Notes: generated by a model from the sequence alone, not told the origin. 5,633 nt of DNA from JBEKCP01 sp050014815 (GCA_050014815.1 JBEKCP010000415.1:1-5633), one strand, 5' to 3'; positions 1-5,580 are shown, counted from the stretch's first letter. Made by a program: numbers and translations.

Positions 1-81
1 CTCCCTTCGCCCACCGTAATGCACCACGCCGTCGATCATCCGGCTGATCGTCGGCGTCGTGTAGTCCAGCACCACGGGGGG
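1..81 (-). other. In-frame continuation of nuoM beyond the TAG codon
   Basis: Directly after the TAG at 82-84 the same minus-strand frame reads PPVVLDYTTP, then TISRMIDGVVHYGGRRE, with no further stop before the window edge. If the TAG were a tyrosine codon the join would read LLGVYPPVVLD, which resembles the usual end of the last NuoM helix (GVYP or GLYP followed by a short polar tail). I read this as coding sequence of nuoM separated from the body of the gene by one codon. It could be a real nonsense mutation, a sequence error, or a recoded codon. The nuoM stop, and any nuoN, would lie outside the window. Confidence 0.75.
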
Positions 82-1662
82 CTACACGCCCAGCAGGACG
101 GCCATGAACACCAGCGGGGCGGCGATGGCGATCTCGCGACGGGTCATGGGCCGCAGGGCCTCGGCGTGCGGGCCTTTGTACTCCGGTCCCAAGTAGACCC
201 GCTGGATCGTCCAGAGGATGTACCCGGCCGTCAGGATGACGACGAAGGCCGCGATCACGGCCAGCACCATGCTATAACGCCACGCGGCCAGGACGACGAA
301 GAACTCGCCGATGAATCCGCACAGGCCCGGCAGACCGAGCGCGGCGAAGAAGATCACCAGCGAGATGCCGCCGTAGACGGGCATTTTCTGGAACAGGCCG
401 CCGAACTGGTCGAGGTCGCGGTGGTGTACCCGGTCGTAGATGACGCCGACGAGGAAGAACATGCCAGCCGAGCTGATTCCGTGGGCGATCATCTGGAACA
501 TCGCCGCGTTGACGCCCATCTTCCAGGCGGCGGCCGGGTCCAGATCGCCGGCCATGTAGCTCCAGGCCCCGATGCCCAGCAGCACGTAGCCCATGTGGCT
601 CACGGAGCTGTAGGCCACCAGCCGCTTGAAATCCTTCTGGGCCATGGCGGCCAGCGCCCCGTAGACCATGCTCAAGACGCCCACGCCGCACACCATCCAT
701 GCCAGGTCGTAGGCCACGGCGGGGAAGATCGGGTAGCAGATCCGCAGCACGCCGTAGCCGCCCATCTTCAACAGCACGCCGGCCAGGATCATCGAGATCG
801 GCGTGGGGGCCTCGACGTGTGCGTCCGGCAGCCAGGTGTGCAGCGGCACCGCCGGCAGCTTCACCACGAACCCGATGAACAGGAGCAGGAACGCCCACCA
901 GCCGAGCGAGTGCCCCCAGAGGAGCGGCGTGGAAAAAGGCGACTCGGCCAGTTGGCCCATCGCCGTCAGGGCGAGGATGTTGAACGTGTGGCCGGTCTGC
1001 ACGTTCTCGGCCAGGTGGCAGGCCGCTCGCTGGGCGCCGCTCAAGAGGCTCAGGTCGCCGGCGAAGTAGACCATCAAGAGCGCGATCAACATCAGCACGC
1101 TGCCGGCCAGCGTGAACAGGAAGAACTTGATGGCGGCGTACTCCCGGCGCGGCCCGCCCCACACGCCGATCAGGAAGTACATCGGCAGGAGCATCACTTC
1201 CCAGAAGACGTAGAACAGGAAGAAGTCCAGGGCCAGGAACACGCCGAGCATGCCCGTCTCCAACAGGAGAAACAGGATGCAATAGGCCTTCACGTGCCGC
1301 TGGATCGGCCAACTGGTCCACATGGCCAGCACGCTCAGGAAGGAGGTCAAGAGGACCAGCGGGAGGCTGATGCCGTCGATGCCCAGGAGGTAATCGACGT
1401 TGAAGTTGGACATCTGGATCCAGGGCCGGCAGACGACGTGCTGCATTTCGCCCACCCCCATCGCAAAGCCGGCTTCGCGGCCCGGTCCGCCGGGCAGGGC
1501 TAGCCACACGGTCAACAGCAGCACCAGCACCGTGGTGATGAGCGAGAGCTGCTTCATCGCCTCTTCCTGCCGTTTCGGCATGAAAAGGAGCACGAGCGCT
1601 GCCGCCGTCGGCAGGAAGATGATCAGGCTGAGCACTACGGCCGGATTGGATAGGGCGAGCAT
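82..1662 (-). CDS. nuoM: NADH-quinone oxidoreductase subunit M (NuoM), ended early by in-frame TAG
   Basis: NuoM is one of the three antiporter-like proton-pumping subunits in the membrane arm of complex I. The 526-residue product is almost entirely hydrophobic, with roughly 14 membrane segments. It shows the family hallmarks: E155 in FYVFWEVMLLPMYFLIG, K268 in FVVKLPAVPLHTWLPDAH, K299 in GVLLKMGGYG, the KRLVAYSSVSHMGY segment near 346-359, and E453 in GLCGFIGEFF. By motif position these match the E144, K234, K265 and E407 positions known from E. coli NuoM. The ATG start gives a typical hydrophobic N-terminus (MLALSNPAVVLSL); no Shine-Dalgarno is visible, the preceding bases reading CCCCTACCC. 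nuoL lies 164 bp upstream. The oddity is the end: TAG follows LLGV inside the last helix, where the family usually has GVYP or GLYP, and the same frame stays open to the window edge. The true gene may therefore extend beyond position 1. Identity is secure; the 3' end is not. Confidence 0.95.
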   Translation of the reverse strand: MLALSNPAVVLSLIIFLPTAAALVLLFMPKRQEEAMKQLSLITTVLVLLLTVWLALPGGPGREAGFAMGVGEMQHVVCRPWIQMSNFNVDYLLGIDGISLPLVLLTSFLSVLAMWTSWPIQRHVKAYCILFLLLETGMLGVFLALDFFLFYVFWEVMLLPMYFLIGVWGGPRREYAAIKFFLFTLAGSVLMLIALLMVYFAGDLSLLSGAQRAACHLAENVQTGHTFNILALTAMGQLAESPFSTPLLWGHSLGWWAFLLLFIGFVVKLPAVPLHTWLPDAHVEAPTPISMILAGVLLKMGGYGVLRICYPIFPAVAYDLAWMVCGVGVLSMVYGALAAMAQKDFKRLVAYSSVSHMGYVLLGIGAWSYMAGDLDPAAAWKMGVNAAMFQMIAHGISSAGMFFLVGVIYDRVHHRDLDQFGGLFQKMPVYGGISLVIFFAALGLPGLCGFIGEFFVVLAAWRYSMVLAVIAAFVVILTAGYILWTIQRVYLGPEYKGPHAEALRPMTRREIAIAAPLVFMAVLLGV

Positions 1663-1826
1663 GGGTAGGGGTCAGTGGTCAGTTGTTGGTTGTCAGTTGT
1701 CAGTAGCCGCGGATGAATATCCGCGGATATTCATCCGCGGCTATTAGTGGTGTCAATCCAAAATCTCAAATCACGAATTCCAAATCACAAACAAATCCAA
1801 AATCTAAAATCCAAAATCCTTCCGTC
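1663..1826. repeat. nuoL-nuoM spacer: two heptad arrays around a palindrome
   Basis: This 164-bp spacer contains no gene. Positions 1672-1706 are five consecutive 7-bp units: TCAGTGG, TCAGTTG, TTGGTTG, TCAGTTG, TCAGTAG. The palindromic core (1704-1743) follows, with CCGCGG at 1707, 1721 and 1735, each 14 bp (two heptads) apart. A second array of a different family occupies about 1755-1817: the trinucleotide AAT ends at 1757, 1764, 1771, 1778, 1785, then 1796, 1803, 1810 and 1817, so the step is 7 bp throughout except one step of 11. Typical units are CCAAAAT, CTCAAAT and CTAAAAT. The first array begins 10 bp from the nuoM start and the second ends 10 bp from the nuoL stop. I see no promoter or terminator here. 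Confidence 0.85.
1704..1743. repeat. Perfect 40-bp palindrome
   Basis: The sequence is its own reverse complement over 40 bases, centred between 1723 and 1724. It begins TAGCCGCGGATGAATAT and ends with the mirror of this. It holds three CCGCGG hexamers at 14-bp spacing linked by ATGAATAT and ATATTCAT. In single-stranded DNA or RNA it would fold into a hairpin of up to about 18 bp. Neither side is followed by a T tract, so it is not a typical intrinsic terminator. It lies between two heptad arrays in the nuoL-nuoM spacer. Confidence 0.95.
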
Positions 1827-4340
1827 TTAGCCGGTCCAATTCCAATAAATGCTGGCCAATAAGAACATCGCAACCGTCCCGACCGCCAGGAGCATCACGT
1901 ACTGGCGGAGGTTGCCGGTCTGAATCGCGCGGAGCCGAAGCCCGAGGGCGTGGGTCCCTCGGGCCGTCCGCTCGATCAGGCCGTCGACGAACAAGCGGTC
2001 GATCCAGTCGTCGAGCCCCGCGACGGCGGTCACGAGCCGGGCGGCCCCGTCGGCCGCGCCGTCGATCACCCGCCGGTCCAGCCAGGCCACAAAGCCCGCG
2101 ATGCGGAGCGTCGGCCGGACCCACAGGAAGGCATAAAGCTCGTCGAAATACCACTTCCGCACGAGGAAGCGGTGGATCGGGGCGAACTGCCGCCGGGCGT
2201 CCTCCGGGTCCAGTACCCGCAGGCCGTAGAACACCGTGGCCAGGAGGAACCCGCCCAGGGCTGCGCCGAAGGCCCAGAACGCGGCCGGCACGTGGATCGC
2301 CTCGTCGGGTTCCTCAAAGAAGCGGTGTTCCGGCGGGTGCGTGACGATGGTCGAATTCCAACCGGCCGAGGCCCCATCTTCGATCCCCGCAGGCCGGGCC
2401 TGCTCCAGGAGCGGCTCCAGCCCGAGGCGCGTGCCCGGTACGTTCCATGCTGCCACAACGGCGAACGTGGCCAGGATCACCAGCGGCACGACCATCGTCC
2501 AGGGCGATTCGTGGGCATGCTCGTGGACGTGGCGATCGCGCGGCGGGCCGGCGAAGGTCAGATACCAGAGGCGAAACATGTAAAAGGCCGTGATGCCCGC
2601 CCCGCCCACCGCCATCCAGAACAGCCAGGCATGCTGGGGGTTTGCATTCTTGAACGAGAGGGCCTGGGCGATGATGGAGTCTTTCGAGTAATAGCCGCTC
2701 AGGCCGACCAATAGCGGCACGCCCGCCCCGGAAATCGCCAGGCAGCCGATGAGCATGGTCGCGGCGGTCCAGGGCAGCTTTTTTCTGAGGCCGCCCATCA
2801 AAGGCATCTCATTGGTGCCGACGGCGTGGATCACCGAGCCGGAGCCGAGGAACAGGAGGGCCTTGAAGAAGGCGTGGGTGAACAGGTGGAACATGCCGGC
2901 CAGCCACCCGCCCAGCCCCAGGGCCAGCATCATGTAGCCCAACTGGCTGACGGTCGAGTAGGCCAGCACACGCTTGATGTCGGTCGCCGTAATGGCGATC
3001 GTGGCGGCGATGAAAAGCGTGATGCAGCCGACGTAGGCGATCACCAGCAGGACTTCCGGCGTAAAGACGGGATAGAACCGGCCGACGAGATAGACCCCGG
3101 CGGCCACCATGGTGGCGGCGTGGATGAGGGCGCTCACGGGCGTCGGGCCCTCCATGGCGTCCGGCAGCCAGACGTGCAGCGGGAACTGGGCGCTCTTTCC
3201 CACGCAGCCGCAGAAGATGCCCAGCCCGGCAACGACCAGGAGCCAGTAGCCATAGCCCTGGGCACGCCAAGTCTCCACATGCCGCTGGACCAGCCACTCG
3301 GAGCCTTCAGGACTGACAACCTTGTCGCTGTCAGCTTCCGGATCGTATGTCCACACACGCGGGTGACTGGGCAGCGGGCGATAGTGACGGGTTGCCAGCC
3401 ATGCCAGCGCACAGTCGACGGGTGAGGCCATAGCCTTTTCGGCCTCGGCCCGTGCGGCGAACTTGACCATGCCGTCGGGCACGCGGGGCGAATGTTCAAC
3501 GTGCGTGGCCCGCTCGTCGCTGCCACCGCTAAGCTTGCCCGCGGTGAGATCGACCACTTCCTCTGCCGGCCGGACCTGGCTGAAGATGCCCGGCTGCTGC
3601 TCGCCGTGGTTGTCCTTGTAATTCCCGAACGAAAACGTGCCCGTGCCGGCCCAGATGGCCATCAGGCCGATGATCATGCCGAAATCGCCGACGCGATTGA
3701 CGATGAACGCCTTGTTGGCCGCGTTGCAGGCGCTCTTGCGCTCGATGTAAAAGCCGATCAGGAGATAGGAGCAAATGCCCACCAATTCCCAGAAGGCGAA
3801 TACCATGGCCAGGTTGCCCGCCAGCACCAGCCCCAACATGCTGAAGCAGAAGAGCGAGAGATACTGGTAGAAGCGGTGGAAGCGGCCGCAGCGGCGGACC
3901 GGCTGGCCGTCGGAGAGTTTCGACAGCGGATCGGTCACGTCGTCGAGTTCCTCGTGCATGTAGCCGAACGAGAACAGGTGGATGCACGAGGCCACGAGCG
4001 TTACCATCGTAAACATGGCGATCGTGAGGCCGTCGATGTAGTAGCCGATCGTGATCGCGAGCCGGCCGAACCGGGCAAGGGTGTACCAGTCGCCGGAGAG
4101 CGCCTCGACGTGCGCGGAGTGCGAAGCCGCAAGCGGATGGACGACGAGCCAGACGATCAACGCCGCAAGCGACAGCAGCAGCGAGCCGACGATGGCCGCG
4201 GTAGCCAGGTAGCCGGCGCAGCGTCCGCCGTGGCCCATCTTCGGGCCCCAGAAGACGATCAGCACGAACGAGGCCAGCGGCAAGAGCCAGGCCAGGCCCA
4301 GGAGCGTCGGTAGCAGGGTGTTGAGCGTTTCGAGATCCAT
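1827..4340 (-). CDS. nuoL: NADH-quinone oxidoreductase subunit L (NuoL), long form
   Basis: NuoL is the distal antiporter-like subunit of complex I, carrying one proton channel and the lateral amphipathic helix that braces the membrane arm. The 837-residue product shows E185 in FAFWELVGICSYLLIGFY, D219 in NRVGDFGMI, K382 in VGKSAQFPLHVWLPDAMEGP followed by SALIHAATM, K456 in TDIKRVLAYSTVSQLGYM, and K493 in HAFFKALLFLGSGSVIHA. By motif these match E144, D178, K229, K342 and K399 of E. coli NuoL. The family is usually a little over 600 residues. Here about 22 extra residues lie near 131-155, and about 110 lie between D219 and K382. The C-terminus has KWYFDELYAFLWVRPT, a long amphipathic stretch (about 740-805) and a last membrane segment (about 813-833). 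The ATG at 4338-4340 starts MDLETLNTLLP; no Shine-Dalgarno is visible upstream (GCTGTAACCAAC). The stop is TAA. Confidence 0.96.
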   Translation of the reverse strand: MDLETLNTLLPTLLGLAWLLPLASFVLIVFWGPKMGHGGRCAGYLATAAIVGSLLLSLAALIVWLVVHPLAASHSAHVEALSGDWYTLARFGRLAITIGYYIDGLTIAMFTMVTLVASCIHLFSFGYMHEELDDVTDPLSKLSDGQPVRRCGRFHRFYQYLSLFCFSMLGLVLAGNLAMVFAFWELVGICSYLLIGFYIERKSACNAANKAFIVNRVGDFGMIIGLMAIWAGTGTFSFGNYKDNHGEQQPGIFSQVRPAEEVVDLTAGKLSGGSDERATHVEHSPRVPDGMVKFAARAEAEKAMASPVDCALAWLATRHYRPLPSHPRVWTYDPEADSDKVVSPEGSEWLVQRHVETWRAQGYGYWLLVVAGLGIFCGCVGKSAQFPLHVWLPDAMEGPTPVSALIHAATMVAAGVYLVGRFYPVFTPEVLLVIAYVGCITLFIAATIAITATDIKRVLAYSTVSQLGYMMLALGLGGWLAGMFHLFTHAFFKALLFLGSGSVIHAVGTNEMPLMGGLRKKLPWTAATMLIGCLAISGAGVPLLVGLSGYYSKDSIIAQALSFKNANPQHAWLFWMAVGGAGITAFYMFRLWYLTFAGPPRDRHVHEHAHESPWTMVVPLVILATFAVVAAWNVPGTRLGLEPLLEQARPAGIEDGASAGWNSTIVTHPPEHRFFEEPDEAIHVPAAFWAFGAALGGFLLATVFYGLRVLDPEDARRQFAPIHRFLVRKWYFDELYAFLWVRPTLRIAGFVAWLDRRVIDGAADGAARLVTAVAGLDDWIDRLFVDGLIERTARGTHALGLRLRAIQTGNLRQYVMLLAVGTVAMFLLASIYWNWTG
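3261..3617 (-). other. NuoL inserted hydrophilic region (about residues 242-360)
   Basis: Within nuoL, the spacing from the D of RVGDFG (D219) to the channel lysine of VGKSAQFP (K382) is 163 residues, against about 51 in E. coli NuoL by the numbering I know. The extra stretch runs from about YKDNHGEQQPG to VETWRAQGYG and is hydrophilic, with many charged residues, one short possible helix (FAARAEAEKAMA) and an aromatic, proline-rich part (HYRPLPSHPRVWTYDPEAD). It has a single cysteine (C310) and no CXXCH or iron-sulfur motif. The reading frame is continuous and base composition is like the rest of the gene. With the standard NuoL topology it would be an extramembrane loop, probably on the periplasmic side; that is inference. 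Function unknown. Confidence 0.8.
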
Positions 4341-4485
4341 GTTGGTTACAGCAAATTGAAAATTGAAAATTGAAAATTGAAAATTGAAGCGCGCGGCGCG
4401 GGGGTTGGAGGACCGGCAGCAACTCGAAGCCCTCGATGCTCAATTTGCAATTTGCAATTTGCAATTCTCAATTTACAATTCCTCT
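4341..4485. repeat. nuoK-nuoL spacer: opposed heptad arrays around a GC-rich core
   Basis: This 145-bp spacer contains no gene. Positions 4353-4387 are five exact tandem copies of AAATTGA. Positions 4441-4480 are CAATTTG three times, then CAATTCT, CAATTTA and a partial CAATT. The two arrays run in opposite senses: in a fold-back alignment about 30 of 35 bases of 4352-4386 and 4441-4475 would pair. Between them lies a GC-rich core of about 53 bp (4388-4440) including GCGCGCGGCGCG, which matches nothing I recognise. The right array ends 5 bp from the nuoK stop; the left array starts 12 bp from the nuoL start codon. I see no Shine-Dalgarno, promoter or T-tract terminator. Confidence 0.85.
4439..4479. 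repeat. 41-bp direct repeat, copy 1
   Basis: This copy begins CTCAATTTGCAATTTG and matches 5540-5580 at 40 of 41 positions; the only difference is A at 4475 against G at 5576. Both copies have the same unit order, including the variant unit CAATTCT in fourth place, which suggests copying of a whole block or a constrained pattern, not independent slippage. Confidence 0.9.
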
Positions 4486-4830
4486 TCATCCCTTCAACCG
4501 CTGCCCGCGGTCCACGTCCACGGTCGAGAAGTTCCTGTAAAAACAAAGTGCGATGGCCAGGGCGACGGCCGCCTCGGCCGCGGCCAGGACGATGACGAAT
4601 AGGGCGATAAACTGCCCGTCCAGTCCCAGGCCCAGCCGCCCGCCGGTCCCCAACATGGGGCTGCCGAAGGCGACGAAGTTCAGGTTGGCCCCGTTCAAGA
4701 CCAATTCGATGCCCATCAGGACGCCGATGGCGTTTCGCTTGACGGTCATTGCGACCACGCCGCAGACGAACAGGATCGCGCCGACGACGAGGTAGTGGGC
4801 GGGGCCGACGAGTTGGGTTAAGAGGTCCAT
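4486..4830 (-). CDS. nuoK: NADH-quinone oxidoreductase subunit K (NuoK)
   Basis: NuoK is a small three-helix membrane subunit of complex I that contributes glutamates to the proton path next to NuoJ and NuoN. The 114-residue product has segments at about 8-29, 34-56 and 73-98. The two key glutamates are visible: E42 in GVLMGIELVLNGANLNFVAF and E86 in IVLAAAEAAVALAIAL, matching E36 and E72 of E. coli NuoK (100 residues). The extra length is mainly the glycine-rich loop GSPMLGTGGRLGLGLDGQ between helices 2 and 3. The ATG at 4828-4830 gives the expected start MDLLTQLVGPAHYLVV; a longer open frame upstream is built from repeat DNA and the nuoJ shadow frame and was discarded. No good Shine-Dalgarno precedes it (GACAATTTCCCC), and a heptad unit ends 3 bp before the start. 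nuoJ ends 17 bp upstream; the stop is TGA. Confidence 0.96.
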   Translation of the reverse strand: MDLLTQLVGPAHYLVVGAILFVCGVVAMTVKRNAIGVLMGIELVLNGANLNFVAFGSPMLGTGGRLGLGLDGQFIALFVIVLAAAEAAVALAIALCFYRNFSTVDVDRGQRLKG

Positions 4831-4833
4831 GGG

Positions 4834-4868
4834 GAAATTGTCCGTTGTCAGTTGTCCGTTGTCAGTCG
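4834..4868. repeat. Heptad array across the nuoJ 3' end and nuoJ-nuoK gap
   Basis: Five 7-bp units follow each other without a break: GAAATTG (4834-4840), TCCGTTG, TCAGTTG, TCCGTTG and TCAGTCG (4862-4868). The array joins the AAATTG-type and TCAGTTG-type families in one register. It overlaps the last codons of nuoJ, whose C-terminus LTTDN and TGA stop (4848-4850) are encoded by the array, and it ends 3 bp before the nuoK ATG. Confidence 0.88.
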
Positions 4869-5444
4869 TCGTTTTGCCCGGGCCAGGTAGGCCGCCCCGA
4901 CCAGGACCACGAGCAGATGGACGGAGATGATCTCGAACACGAGCAGGTAGCCGGGCGGGCGGAGACTTGCCGGCTCGGGGGGGGTGGCGTCCAACTGGTC
5001 GGTGCGGACGCCCAACAGGCCCATGGCCAGTTGCGTTGTCTCGAATTTCGGCGATAGATCGGTGGTCGCAGCGGTTTCGTGACTCGCCGTTGGGGCGACC
5101 ATGACGACCGTCTGGAGCAGCACGGCCAGGAGCGCGCCGCCCACCAGGGCGGCCAGGATCCACTGGCCGCCGCCGGTCCGCATCGAGGCCAGCGGCCCCC
5201 GCGCGGTCAGCATGACCCCGAATGCCAGGAGCACCAACGTCCCGCCGACGTAGACCATCAGTTGCATGGCCCCCAGGAACTGGGCGCCGGCGAGGAAGAA
5301 GAGGCCGGCCACCGCCCCCAGCGACATGACCAGGTAGAAGGCCATCCGCACGACGTTGGCGGCCAGGACCACCGCCAGGGCGAAGACGCACGCCAGCGAG
5401 GCGAGCAGGAGGAAGAAGAAGCTGTGCCAGAGGGGAACCATCAT
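4848..5444 (-). CDS. nuoJ: NADH-quinone oxidoreductase subunit J (NuoJ)
   Basis: NuoJ is a five-helix membrane subunit of complex I located next to NuoA, NuoK and NuoH; its third helix is known to change shape during coupling. The 198-residue product has membrane segments at about 7-29, 32-53, 58-80, 94-116 and 166-188. The family signature is in helices 2-3: FYLVMSLGAVAGLFFL, then GAMQLMVYVGGTLVLLAFGVML. The last helix is YLLVFEIISVHLLVVLVGAAYLARAKRR. A hydrophilic loop (about 117-165) precedes it. The start is either ATG of an ATGATG pair (5442-5444 or 5439-5441); the first is used here. Both lie behind AAGGGAGG, the only strong Shine-Dalgarno in the window. A possible extension to 5519 encodes repeat-derived residues and was rejected. 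The final LTTDN and stop come from a heptad array, so the original C-terminus probably ended near AKRR. Confidence 0.95.
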   Translation of the reverse strand: MMVPLWHSFFFLLLASLACVFALAVVLAANVVRMAFYLVMSLGAVAGLFFLAGAQFLGAMQLMVYVGGTLVLLAFGVMLTARGPLASMRTGGGQWILAALVGGALLAVLLQTVVMVAPTASHETAATTDLSPKFETTQLAMGLLGVRTDQLDATPPEPASLRPPGYLLVFEIISVHLLVVLVGAAYLARAKRRLTTDN

Positions 5445-5450
5445 CGGCGG

Positions 5451-5458
5451 CCTCCCTT
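5451..5458 (-). promoter_or_regulatory. Ribosome binding site of nuoJ
   Basis: On the minus strand AAGGGAGG precedes ATGATG by 6 nt (first ATG) or 9 nt (second). It is a close match to the anti-Shine-Dalgarno core and decides the nuoJ start against the longer repeat-encoded frame. The heptad array begins at 5459, immediately upstream of it. nuoK, nuoL and nuoM lack a comparable site. Confidence 0.85.
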
Positions 5459-5580
5459 GGAATTGGAAATTGCAAATTGCAAATTGTCCATTGCAAATTG
5501 CAAATTGCCGAAAGTCCAAGAATCGGGCGGTTCGTGCTTCTCAATTTGCAATTTGCAATTTGCAATTCTCAATTTGCAAT
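5459..5580. repeat. Opposed heptad arrays upstream of nuoJ
   Basis: Positions 5459-5507 are seven 7-bp units: GGAATTG, GAAATTG, CAAATTG, CAAATTG, TCCATTG, CAAATTG, CAAATTG. Positions 5542-5576 are CAATTTG three times, CAATTCT and CAATTTG, followed by CAAT. The two arrays are inverted relative to each other: 5473-5507 and 5542-5576 could pair at 30 of 35 positions with a 34-nt loop (5508-5541) of ordinary composition. The right array is nearly the same as the one at 4439-4479 in the nuoK-nuoL spacer. No promoter elements were recognised in this AT-rich stretch. Confidence 0.88.
5540..5580. repeat. 41-bp direct repeat, copy 2
   Basis: Second copy of the block found at 4439-4479, in the same orientation and with one substitution. 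It lies about 95 bp upstream of nuoJ, while copy 1 lies just after nuoK. Confidence 0.9.

Noticed and set aside
19..1503. Long plus-strand open frame (494 aa) antisense to nuoM
   Set aside because: The product is histidine-, glutamine- and arginine-rich low-complexity sequence typical of the shadow strand of a GC-rich membrane protein gene; nuoM on the other strand is clearly conserved.
1704..1743. Intrinsic transcription terminator
   Set aside because: The hairpin potential is strong, but neither strand has a T tract after it, and it sits inside an apparent operon.
3261..3617. Cytochrome c or iron-sulfur domain inserted in NuoL
   Set aside because: The insert has one cysteine and no CXXCH or clustered cysteines.
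1950..4313. Plus-strand open frames antisense to nuoL (for example 1950-2714, 2826-3425, 3492-4313)
   Set aside because: All mirror nuoL codons, have no recognisable domain and no initiation signals; they are composition effects.
4353..4480. CRISPR-like array
   Set aside because: Units are 7 bp and directly adjacent, with no spacers of uniform length and no cas genes.
5445..5519. N-terminal extension of NuoJ (residues such as RQFAICNGQFAICN)
   Set aside because: It is the translation of CAATTTG-type repeats from a TTG codon; the ATG pair behind AAGGGAGG gives the family-typical N-terminus.
4486..5565. A 359-aa minus-strand frame running through nuoJ in another frame and into nuoK
   Set aside because: Only its last 114 residues are NuoK; the rest is repeat translation plus the nuoJ shadow frame, from a non-ATG start inside a heptad array.
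5459..5580. Promoter for nuoJ in the AT-rich spacer
   Set aside because: TTG-containing heptads can mimic a -35 box by chance, but no convincing -10 element at proper spacing was seen.
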